From assembly GCA_023249835.1 (NCBI GenBank), contig JAHFBY010000177.1, positions 1 to 5,061 on the forward strand: a stretch of DNA of 5,061 bases, given 5' to 3'. This document shows, in pieces, positions 1 through 5,061 of this stretch; within the stretch, counting starts at the first letter, position 1; each line of letters begins with the position of its first letter. Below the pieces are notes generated by a model. It had not been told where the DNA came from. It searched no databases and saw only the letters and a list, made by a program, of their open reading frames with translations. Source of the DNA: Elusimicrobiota bacterium (lineage in GTDB: Bacteria; Elusimicrobiota; Elusimicrobia; 2-02-FULL-39-32). The position numbers and the translations under genes are program-made.

Positions 1-660
1 TCGCGTTGGGGAATTGATCTTACGGCATTGTTTAATATCGCTAAAGAGCTTAAAATCGCCCATCAAAATCATGTGCAAGTGGCGGTCGTAGTGGGAGGCG
101 GCAATATCTGGCGCGGCGGCCGGGGCCAGGGCCTTGAGCTCGACCGAGTCATTGCCGACAACATGGGGATGCTGGCAACTTTAATCAACGCTTTAGCTTT
201 GCAAGACGCCTGCGAACAGGTGGGCATTCAAACGCGGGTTCTTTCCGCAGTTGAGGTGGCTAAGGTGGCTGAGCCATTTTTAAGGCGTAGAGCGGTCCGT
301 CATTTGGAAAAAGGTCGAACAGTTATTTTCGCTGCCGGGATCGGCAATCCATATTTTTCTACGGACACTGCGGCCGCGCTCAGGGCCATTGAAATAGGGG
401 CAAAACTGCTGCTCAAAGCTACGCAAGTTGACGGTATTTATTCAGACGACCCTAAAAAAAATCCTAAAGCGGTATTATATAAGAAAGTTTCCTATAAAGA
501 AGCGATTCGCAAAAATTTAAGGATCATGGACACTTCTGCGCTTGCGCTCTGTCAGGAAAACAAAATGCCTGTGCGGGTGTTCAACTTGCATAAACGCGGA
601 AGCATTCATCGCGCTTTATGCGGTGAAAAGCTGGGCACTCTTTTGGATGAAGGCACATGA
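1..660 (+). CDS. pyrH: UMP kinase (uridylate kinase), 5'-truncated by window edge
   Basis: Phosphorylates UMP to UDP with ATP in the cytoplasm, the entry to UTP and CTP synthesis; the bacterial enzyme is a hexamer of the amino-acid-kinase fold. The reading frame is open from base 1 and gives 219 visible residues. Conserved motifs, counted from the first visible codon, are GGGNIWRG (32-39), DRVIADNMGMLAT (48-60), GIGNPYFSTDTAAALRA (113-129), LKATQVDGIYSDDP (138-151) and PVRVFN (190-195). The visible start, SRWGID, aligns with the EGFGID region of E. coli PyrH, so roughly 25-30 N-terminal residues including the first LKLSGE motif lie outside the window. The TTG at 28 is therefore not the true start. 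Stop is TGA at 658-660; frr follows after 30 bases. The Thr of the usual GTGNP motif is Ile here (residue 114 of the... visible frame, GIGNP), a variant I recall in other bacterial PyrH proteins. Confidence 0.96.
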   Translation, partial: SRWGIDLTALFNIAKELKIAHQNHVQVAVVVGGGNIWRGGRGQGLELDRVIADNMGMLATLINALALQDACEQVGIQTRVLSAVEVAKVAEPFLRRRAVRHLEKGRTVIFAAGIGNPYFSTDTAAALRAIEIGAKLLLKATQVDGIYSDDPKKNPKAVLYKKVSYKEAIRKNLRIMDTSALALCQENKMPVRVFNLHKRGSIHRALCGEKLGTLLDEGT

Positions 661-673
661 AACAACGTTCATT

Positions 674-684
674 AAAAGGAAGGG
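674..684 (+). promoter_or_regulatory. Ribosome binding site of frr
   Basis: A purine-rich AAAAGGAAGGG lies 6 bases before the ATG at 691. It is a strong Shine-Dalgarno match and supports that start over any internal Met. It falls in the 30-base pyrH-frr gap, which holds nothing else convincing. Confidence 0.8.
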
Positions 685-690
685 AAAGCT

Positions 691-1239
691 ATGGACCTAC
701 AACATGCTGAAGAGCAAATGAAAAAAGCGATTGTTAAAATGCAGGCGGAGTTGTCGTCTATGCGGACGGGCCGGGCGCACGTTTCTTTGTTGGAAAACAT
801 AAAAGCGGAATATTATGGAACCCTGACGCCAATCAATCAAATGGCGAACCTTTCGGTGTCGGAAGGGCGAACGATTGAGGTGAAACCTTGGGATAAAGAA
901 GGTTTGCAATTGATCGAGCAGGCGATACTCAAATCCGATTTGGGGGTTACCCCGATGAATGATGGAAAATCTTTGCGGATATCTTTGCCCTCGCCCAATG
1001 AGGAGCGAAGAAAAGAGTTGGTTAAGGTGGTGCGCAAACATGCGGAAGATTTTCGCATCGCAGTGCGCAACATCCGTCGCGAAGCGGTAGAGTCCGCAAA
1101 AAAAGAGGAGAAAGAAAAGAAAATTTCTGCGGATGATTTGCGGCGAGAAGAGCAGTCGGTGCAGAAGTTGACCGATCAATATGTTAAGAACATCGATGAG
1201 GTTTTAGCGGTAAAAGAAAAAGAGATCATGGAGGTTTAG
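691..1239 (+). CDS. frr: Ribosome recycling factor
   Basis: RRF works with EF-G to split the post-termination ribosome so that its subunits can be reused. The product is 182 residues, close to the usual 185. Family hallmarks are visible in order: RTGRA (25-29) in the first long helix, YYGTLTPINQMANLSV (41-56), PWDK (66-69), KSDLG (81-85), NDG (90-92), then EERRKEL (104-110) and VRNIRR (125-130) as the protein returns to the three-helix domain, ending in the typical KEKEIMEV. The lysine/glutamate-rich segment around 136-144 is normal for the third helix region. The ATG at 691 is supported by a strong Shine-Dalgarno. It lies between pyrH and uppS, its standard neighbours. The last codons (ATG GAG GTT) contain GGAGGT, which may serve as a ribosome binding site for the next gene. 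Confidence 0.98.
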   Translation: MDLQHAEEQMKKAIVKMQAELSSMRTGRAHVSLLENIKAEYYGTLTPINQMANLSVSEGRTIEVKPWDKEGLQLIEQAILKSDLGVTPMNDGKSLRISLPSPNEERRKELVKVVRKHAEDFRIAVRNIRREAVESAKKEEKEKKISADDLRREEQSVQKLTDQYVKNIDEVLAVKEKEIMEV

Positions 1240-1263
1240 TATAGAATTTAATTCTAAAGAGGT
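1230..1263 (+). promoter_or_regulatory. Two candidate ribosome binding sites for uppS around a small palindrome
   Basis: GGAGGT at 1230-1235, inside the last codons of frr, sits 5 bases before an in-frame ATA at 1241. AAAGAGGT at 1256-1263 sits 10 bases before the TTG at 1274. Between them is a 6-bp inverted repeat, TAGAAT (1242-1247) and ATTCTA (1251-1256), with a 3-base loop; it is AT-rich and probably weak. Which site is used decides whether UppS has 233 or 244 residues. Confidence 0.45.
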
Positions 1264-1273
1264 TAGCGCGCTT

Positions 1274-1975
1274 TTGGAGACAATTCGCCAAAAGCCTATG
1301 CCGCAGCATATCGCCATTATTATGGACGGAAACGGGCGCTGGGCAAAAGTTCGTAAAATGCCCAGGATCTTTGGCCACCGCGCCGGTACCCGAAGCGTGC
1401 GTGAAATAGTGAAAGCTTGCGGAGAGCTTGGGATAAAAGTTCTGACCCTATATGCATTTTCTACCGAGAACTGGACGCGGCCAAGGTTAGAAGTGGCGGC
1501 GCTCATGAGGCTTTTATGCAGTATGTTGCGCACTGAAATTTTAGAGCTAAATAAAAATGATGTGCGCTTGGCGGCCAGCGGGCGTATTGGCGAGTTGCCT
1601 GCATCGGTGCAGCGAGATTTAAATAACGCCATTGAAAAGTTGAAGTCCAATCAAGGGTTGACTTTGAATTTAGCGTTGAATTATGGCGGCAGACAAGAAA
1701 TCATAGATGCGGTTAACGCTCTGATAAGAGACGGCGCGCAAAAGGTAACTCCGGAACTATTTAGAAATTATCTCTACACGAAAAATTTTATGGATCCCGA
1801 TCTCCTTATCCGCACCTCAGGCGAGATGCGGATTTCTAATTTTTTGCTTTATCAAATGGCCTACACTGAGTTTTTTGTCACAAAAGTGCTTTGGCCGGAT
1901 TTTGGAAGATATCACCTCTATCAAGCGATTGCCGATTATCAATCCAGAGATCGTCGGTATGGCGGCCACGCTTAA
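1274..1975 (+). CDS. uppS: Undecaprenyl diphosphate synthase (cis-prenyltransferase)
   Basis: Adds eight IPP units in cis to farnesyl diphosphate to make C55 undecaprenyl diphosphate, precursor of the lipid carrier for peptidoglycan and other surface glycans; it acts at the inner face of the membrane. From the TTG start the product is 233 residues. Motifs are HIAIIMDGNGRWA (12-24) with the catalytic Asp18 and the diphosphate-binding Asn20 and Arg22, GHRAG (34-38), LYAFSTENW (59-67), LNLALNYGGR (131-140), and the C-terminal DPDLLIRTSGE (174-184) and RISNFLLYQMAYTEF (186-200). Arg180, Arg186, Ser188 and Glu199 correspond to E. coli Arg194, Arg200, Ser202 and Glu213, the IPP-binding and metal residues. 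It ends WPDF and RDRRYGG as usual. The start is uncertain: the frame is open back to 1214, with no ATG or GTG before 1274. Alternatives are ATA at 1241 (strong Shine-Dalgarno) and ATG at 1298 (too close to the first motif and no clear Shine-Dalgarno). The identity is secure. Confidence 0.96.
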   Translation: METIRQKPMPQHIAIIMDGNGRWAKVRKMPRIFGHRAGTRSVREIVKACGELGIKVLTLYAFSTENWTRPRLEVAALMRLLCSMLRTEILELNKNDVRLAASGRIGELPASVQRDLNNAIEKLKSNQGLTLNLALNYGGRQEIIDAVNALIRDGAQKVTPELFRNYLYTKNFMDPDLLIRTSGEMRISNFLLYQMAYTEFFVTKVLWPDFGRYHLYQAIADYQSRDRRYGGHA

Positions 1976-1989
1976 GGGCCGCCCCATAC
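1957..1989 (+). other. GC-rich stem-loop over the uppS stop codon
   Basis: GTAT (1957-1960) plus GGCGGCC (1961-1967) can pair with GGCCGCC (1977-1983) plus ATAC (1986-1989). This gives an 11-bp stem with a 2-base CC bulge and a 9-base loop (1968-1976) that contains the uppS TAA. The next bases are AT-rich but have no uninterrupted T tract, so it does not meet the usual form of an intrinsic terminator. It could slow or partly end transcription, or protect or mark an mRNA 3' end between uppS and cdsA. Pairing is read directly; function is inferred. Confidence 0.5.
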
Positions 1990-2009
1990 ATTTATAAATT
2001 CAAATAATG

Positions 2010-2015
2010 TAGAAT
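2010..2015 (+). promoter_or_regulatory. Weak -10-like hexamer before cdsA
   Basis: TAGAAT differs from TATAAT at one base and is in the 51-base uppS-cdsA gap. No acceptable -35 is present 16-18 bases upstream. If used, transcription would begin about 5 bases before the cdsA ATG. Such hexamers are common by chance in AT-rich DNA, so this is only a candidate. Confidence 0.15.
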
Positions 2016-2026
2016 ATTGTTACCAT

Positions 2027-2857
2027 ATGTTGCTGCCCCGTTTTTTAACCGCATTAATCGGCGTGCCTCTAATCCTAACGGCAATTTGGTTTGGCCAGAT
2101 ACCTTTTTTTTGCATTTTATTTGGCGTAATGATGTTGTCCCTTTATGAATATTATACTTTAGCGGAAGAGAGCGTTTGGCCGGTGGGAAAACCGTTGGGT
2201 TTATTTTGCGGAGCGTTTTTAGCAATAACTTTATTTTTGGTTGGCACGAAAATGGAGTGGAGGCTTCCTGATGAGCTGAGGACCTCTCTAGCGCCCGCGG
2301 CGTTGAGCCTGACACTTTTAATTTTAATCATAGGCTCATTGCTAAAGAAAAACAAAGACGATGCTTTTTTGTCCATGGCGGTCACCGCCTTTGGAATAAC
2401 GTATACTGTATGGACCTTGTCCCATTTAATGTTTATTCGGGATTTGCGTCCGTATGGATTGCGTTGGACGTTGTTCCTTTTTTTTGTGACCTGGACATTG
2501 GATATAGCGGCTTATGGCGGAGGTCGGAAATTAGGCAAAAGAAAGTTAGCTGAATTTATTAGCCCCAATAAAACTTGGGAAGGGGCCATTATTGGTTCGC
2601 TCTGCGCCTTAGTTGCGGCGGTAATCTCTCAGAAGACGTTTTTGCAGTTTATGACTGTGCGGGAAGCTTTAGGCATGGGATTAATTATTGTTCTGACCGC
2701 GCAGCTCAGTGATTTTTCGGAGTCTTTATTTAAACGAAATGTCAGGGTTAAGGATTCGAGCGCCCTCTTGCCGGGGCACGGCGGTATCTTGGATCGATTT
2801 GACTCTTTTTTTTTAGCCGCGCCGATATTTTATTATGCGGTTATTTTCTATTTTTAA
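2027..2857 (+). CDS. cdsA: Phosphatidate cytidylyltransferase (CDP-diacylglycerol synthase)
   Basis: Integral membrane enzyme that converts phosphatidic acid and CTP into CDP-diacylglycerol, the branch point for phosphatidylglycerol, cardiolipin and phosphatidylethanolamine. The product is 276 residues, within the family range, with hydrophobic stretches near 7-21, 25-40, 54-72, 91-106, 116-137, 147-163, 186-200, 212-226 and 260-276, consistent with eight or nine membrane segments. The family signature is intact at 233-259: SLFKR, then KD (242-243), then LPGHGGILDRFD (248-259). DIAAYGGGR (159-167) and ISPNKTWEG (178-186) are further conserved blocks. Asp229 fits the metal-binding Asp of the usual GD motif, but the preceding Gly is Ser here. 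The ATG at 2027 is chosen because the N-terminus MLLPRFLTALIGVPL matches the family start; no ATG, GTG or TTG lies in frame between it and the uppS stop. No Shine-Dalgarno is visible before it. Sits between uppS and dxr as in many bacteria. Confidence 0.96.
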   Translation: MLLPRFLTALIGVPLILTAIWFGQIPFFCILFGVMMLSLYEYYTLAEESVWPVGKPLGLFCGAFLAITLFLVGTKMEWRLPDELRTSLAPAALSLTLLILIIGSLLKKNKDDAFLSMAVTAFGITYTVWTLSHLMFIRDLRPYGLRWTLFLFFVTWTLDIAAYGGGRKLGKRKLAEFISPNKTWEGAIIGSLCALVAAVISQKTFLQFMTVREALGMGLIIVLTAQLSDFSESLFKRNVRVKDSSALLPGHGGILDRFDSFFLAAPIFYYAVIFYF

Positions 2858-2877
2858 ATTGATCAGCGGGATTAAAA

Positions 2878-4044
2878 ATGACTAAGAAACGCATCATTAT
2901 ACTTGGTTCAACGGGTTCCATTGGAGAAAGCGCATTGAAAGTCGTCAGCGCTATCAAAGGGGAATTGGAAGTTCTGGGGTTAACCACGGACCGCAATATT
3001 GAAAAACTGCAAAAACAGATTGCGAAGTATCATCCTAAATCAGTAGGCATTGTTAATTTGGATAGCTTAGCTGAATTTGCCGGCCGTTATCCACAAAACG
3101 GCACAAAAGTGTGCGGTGGTAAAGAGTCTTTGGTAGAATTAGCCACTTTAGAGAACGCGGATTTGGTTTTATCCGGCGTGGTTGGAGCCGCGGGATTGCC
3201 GGCGCTATTAGCGGCATTAAAAATGGGGCGAACAGTGGCTTTGGCTAACAAAGAATCGCTTATCATGGCGGGTTCAATTGTTACGGAAACTGCCGAAAAA
3301 TCAGGGGCAACCCTGCTGCCTGTTGACTCTGAACATTCGGCTATGTTTCAATGCATTCAGGGACAAAATAATAATGCGGTCAAACGCATAATATTGACTG
3401 CTTCCGGCGGTCCGTTTTATCGTTATAAAGGGGACTTGTCTAAAGTCACTGTGAAAAAAGCTTTGGCGCATCCCAATTGGGTTATGGGCAAGAAAATCAC
3501 CATTGATTCCGCTACCTTAATGAATAAGGGATTGGAAGCGATCGAAGCTCATTTTCTTTTTGGCGTGCCTTTGGATCGGATAGAAATAGTTATTCATCCT
3601 CAGTCCATTGTTCATTCTGCGGTGGAGTTTGCGGACGGTTCCGTGATCGCGCAACTTTCGCATCCGGACATGTGTTTGCCCATTCAATACGCGCTCACTT
3701 ATCCCAACCGCCGGCCTTGTCCGATCCCTAGTCTTGATTTTGCCAAAATGAATCGTTTGGATTTTGCTGTTCCGGATTTTCGCAAATTCCCCTGTCTGGA
3801 ACTGGCTCTTTCTGCCGGCAGGAGTGGAGGCACAATGCCGGCAGTTTTGTCCGCAGCCAACGAAGTGGCGGTTTATTCATTTTTGGAGCATAGGATAAAG
3901 TTTACGGATATTCCAAGAATTGTGGAGAAAGCTCTCGGCCAGCATAAGCGTACTACCCATCCGGACTTAGCAGAAATTCTTGAAGCTGACAGTTGGGCCA
4001 GAGCCATAGCCAAACAACAAGTTAAAAAACTGTCGGTAGTTTAG
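2878..4044 (+). CDS. dxr: 1-deoxy-D-xylulose 5-phosphate reductoisomerase
   Basis: Rearranges and reduces DXP to 2-C-methyl-D-erythritol 4-phosphate with NADPH, the committed step of the MEP isoprenoid pathway, in the cytoplasm. At 388 residues it is of normal length. The NADPH-binding Rossmann motif is GSTGSIG (10-16). LANKES (122-127) carries Lys125. PVDSEHSAMFQ (148-158) supplies the metal ligands Asp150 and Glu152, and Glu220 at the end of SATLMNKGLE (211-220) is the third. TASGGPF (174-180) and HPNW (198-201) form the substrate pocket and flexible loop, with His198 and Trp201 matching E. coli His209 and Trp212. IHPQSIVHS (239-247) and AANEVAV (326-332) are also conserved. The C-terminal helical domain is complete. 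In PDMCLP (263-268) the usual Arg of PDMRLP is Cys. The ATG at 2878 starts directly before the Rossmann strand; a weak GGGA lies 6 bases upstream, and cdsA ends 20 bases before. Product feeds the IPP used by UppS. Confidence 0.98.
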   Translation: MTKKRIIILGSTGSIGESALKVVSAIKGELEVLGLTTDRNIEKLQKQIAKYHPKSVGIVNLDSLAEFAGRYPQNGTKVCGGKESLVELATLENADLVLSGVVGAAGLPALLAALKMGRTVALANKESLIMAGSIVTETAEKSGATLLPVDSEHSAMFQCIQGQNNNAVKRIILTASGGPFYRYKGDLSKVTVKKALAHPNWVMGKKITIDSATLMNKGLEAIEAHFLFGVPLDRIEIVIHPQSIVHSAVEFADGSVIAQLSHPDMCLPIQYALTYPNRRPCPIPSLDFAKMNRLDFAVPDFRKFPCLELALSAGRSGGTMPAVLSAANEVAVYSFLEHRIKFTDIPRIVEKALGQHKRTTHPDLAEILEADSWARAIAKQQVKKLSVV

Positions 4045-4058
4045 ATAAATAATGATCC

Positions 4059-4064
4059 AAGGAG
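4059..4064 (+). promoter_or_regulatory. Ribosome binding site of rseP
   Basis: AAGGAG lies 7 bases before the ATG at 4072, in the 27-base dxr-rseP gap. It is a good Shine-Dalgarno at standard spacing and fixes the rseP start. A nearby ATG at 4052 is in another frame and precedes the site. Confidence 0.8.
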
Positions 4065-4071
4065 TTGTTTA

Positions 4072-5061
4072 ATGATTACAGTCATTGCTGTTCTTTCCGT
4101 CTTTTCCATTGTCGTGGTGATTCATGAGTTCGGTCATTTTTTGCTTTGCAAGTTGCTGGGCGTGCGCGTGGAGTGTTTTTCTATTGGGTTTGGCAAAGAG
4201 GTTTTTGGGTTTGACTGGAAAGGGACGCGGTGGTCTTTTAGTTTGTTGCCGTTGGGGGGCTACGTCAAACCTGCGGGGGAAGACATTGAGGAAACCACCG
4301 GCGCTCCAGACGAGTTTTTTGGCCAGAGCTGGTTTCGCCGGGTCTTAATTGCATTGGCTGGTCCGGTGATGAACTATATTTTGGCGATTATATGTTTTTT
4401 TACATTGATGTTTTTTTGGGGGCAAGCGCAGCCTTCAAGCGATCCTATCATTGGCGAGGTGGTTGTGGGTTATCCAGCGCAGGCAGCGGGTTTGCGCGAA
4501 GGAGACCGTTTGTTAGCGATCAATGGCACGCATGTGAATTCATGGGAAGAAGCAGCCAATGAAATTCATGCTCATCCGGAAAAAGCCATTGATATTCGGT
4601 TTCAGCGTCAAACCGATGAAGGGATGAGCGACAAGATCATTGCCTTGGTGCCTAAAAAAGACGCTACCAGGGGAGTGGGTTTAGTGGGCATTTCCCCAAC
4701 GGTGACTATGGTTCCGCAAAATTTTCAGACGTCTTGGTCCATTGCCTTAAATCAAACAATGTTCTGGACAGTATTTACTCTTAAGTATTTAGGGGAATCC
4801 ATCATTAAACGCCGAAAACCAGAGCTAGCCGGTCCGATTGGTATTGTCAGTATTGTGGCCAAAGTGGCGAAGCAGGGGTTTCATGAACTGTTGGGGTTAA
4901 TTGCGCTTATTTCTTTATCTTTGGGGTTATTTAATCTCTTTCCCATCCCCTTGTTGGACGGGGGCCACATTTTTATTTATATTTTGGAAGGGATTTTTCG
5001 CAAACCGTTAAATAAGGTGGCGGTGCGCACGGCCAACATCATTGGCGCCACCTTTTTATTG
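4072..5061 (+). CDS. rseP: RseP/RasP-type site-2 intramembrane zinc metalloprotease, 3'-truncated by window edge
   Basis: M50-family protease of the cytoplasmic membrane that cuts substrates within the bilayer, classically anti-sigma factors after a first cut, and also leftover signal peptides. The 330 visible residues are open to the last base; the C-terminus and stop are outside the window. The first membrane segment (about 2-24) holds the zinc site HEFGH (18-22), with His18, His22 and the catalytic Glu19. FSIGFG (36-41) and LPLGGYVKPAGE (59-70) follow, matching the beta-hairpin/GxG region. A second membrane segment spans about 90-115. One PDZ domain lies at about 126-180, with the PAQAAGLREGDRLLAING core at 135-152. 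The third segment carries NLFPIPLLDGGH (288-299), with Asp296 as third zinc ligand. Only one PDZ domain is present, as in Bacillus RasP, whereas E. coli RseP has two. The start is set by a strong ribosome binding site. The substrate cannot be told; no anti-sigma gene is in view. Confidence 0.95.
   Translation, partial: MITVIAVLSVFSIVVVIHEFGHFLLCKLLGVRVECFSIGFGKEVFGFDWKGTRWSFSLLPLGGYVKPAGEDIEETTGAPDEFFGQSWFRRVLIALAGPVMNYILAIICFFTLMFFWGQAQPSSDPIIGEVVVGYPAQAAGLREGDRLLAINGTHVNSWEEAANEIHAHPEKAIDIRFQRQTDEGMSDKIIALVPKKDATRGVGLVGISPTVTMVPQNFQTSWSIALNQTMFWTVFTLKYLGESIIKRRKPELAGPIGIVSIVAKVAKQGFHELLGLIALISLSLGLFNLFPIPLLDGGHIFIYILEGIFRKPLNKVAVRTANIIGATFLL

Noticed and set aside
657..710. 17-codon open frame whose ATG overlaps the pyrH stop (ATGA) and which runs into frr
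   Set aside because: Overlap of ATGA hints at coupling, but the peptide is tiny, has no Shine-Dalgarno of its own worth noting, and the purines inside it are explained by the frr ribosome binding site.
1098..1104. A7 run in frr resembling a slippery frameshift site
   Set aside because: It codes Lys-Lys in a normally charged helix of RRF, the protein is full length in frame, and no downstream stimulatory structure was seen.
697..1179. Antisense open frame of 160 codons opposite frr
   Set aside because: It lies wholly within a clear frr gene, has low-complexity Phe/Arg/His-rich sequence typical of a reverse shadow, and shows no family motif.
1204..1650. Antisense open frame of 148 codons opposite the frr end and uppS
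   Set aside because: Overlaps the conserved UppS motifs on the other strand and has no recognisable domain.
1976..2026. Intrinsic terminator between uppS and cdsA
   Set aside because: The stem is good but no run of T follows it; it is reported as a stem-loop of unknown role instead.
1992..2315. Antisense open frame opposite the cdsA start, reaching into the uppS-cdsA gap
   Set aside because: Most of it is the reverse of cdsA coding sequence and nothing in it is recognisable.
4124..4348. Plus-strand open frame of 74 codons
   Set aside because: It is a frame-shifted shadow of rseP, whose real frame (4072-5061) carries HEFGH, PDZ and LDGGH motifs.

Overview
This window is a compact, single-strand run of six housekeeping genes, all on the + strand: pyrH (5' end missing), frr, uppS, cdsA, dxr and rseP (3' end missing). 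Intergenic gaps are about 20 to 50 bases and there is no gene-free stretch longer than 51 bases, so the layout looks like one operon. The gene order is the widely conserved bacterial pyrH-frr-uppS-cdsA-dxr-rseP cluster, which often follows rpsB-tsf. The missing start of pyrH and anything like tsf would lie left of base 1. No RNA gene, mobile element, CRISPR array or foreign-looking segment was seen.

Layout: bases 1-660 encode UMP kinase and 691-1239 ribosome recycling factor. Bases 1274-1975 encode undecaprenyl diphosphate synthase (start uncertain; it could begin at 1241). A GC-rich stem-loop spans the uppS stop codon (1957-1989). Bases 2027-2857 encode CDP-diacylglycerol synthase, 2878-4044 DXP reductoisomerase, and 4072-5061 an RseP/RasP-type site-2 protease that runs off the right edge.

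The genes join nucleotide supply (UMP), translation recycling and envelope building. Dxr commits carbon to the MEP isoprenoid pathway, whose IPP is polymerised by UppS to the C55 carrier lipid for peptidoglycan and other wall glycans. CdsA activates phosphatidate with CTP for phospholipid synthesis, and PyrH lies upstream of CTP. RseP cuts membrane proteins inside the bilayer.

Organism: a bacterium using the MEP pathway, with intermediate base composition judged by eye and many TTT/AAA codons. The proteins are canonical but not close to any model species I recognise. A single PDZ domain in RseP argues against an E. coli-like gammaproteobacterium; I cannot assign a phylum from sequence alone.

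I did not find an undescribed system. The points worth a second look are local: the uppS start, the stem-loop in front of cdsA, the absence of a Shine-Dalgarno before cdsA, and a few substitutions at conserved positions.
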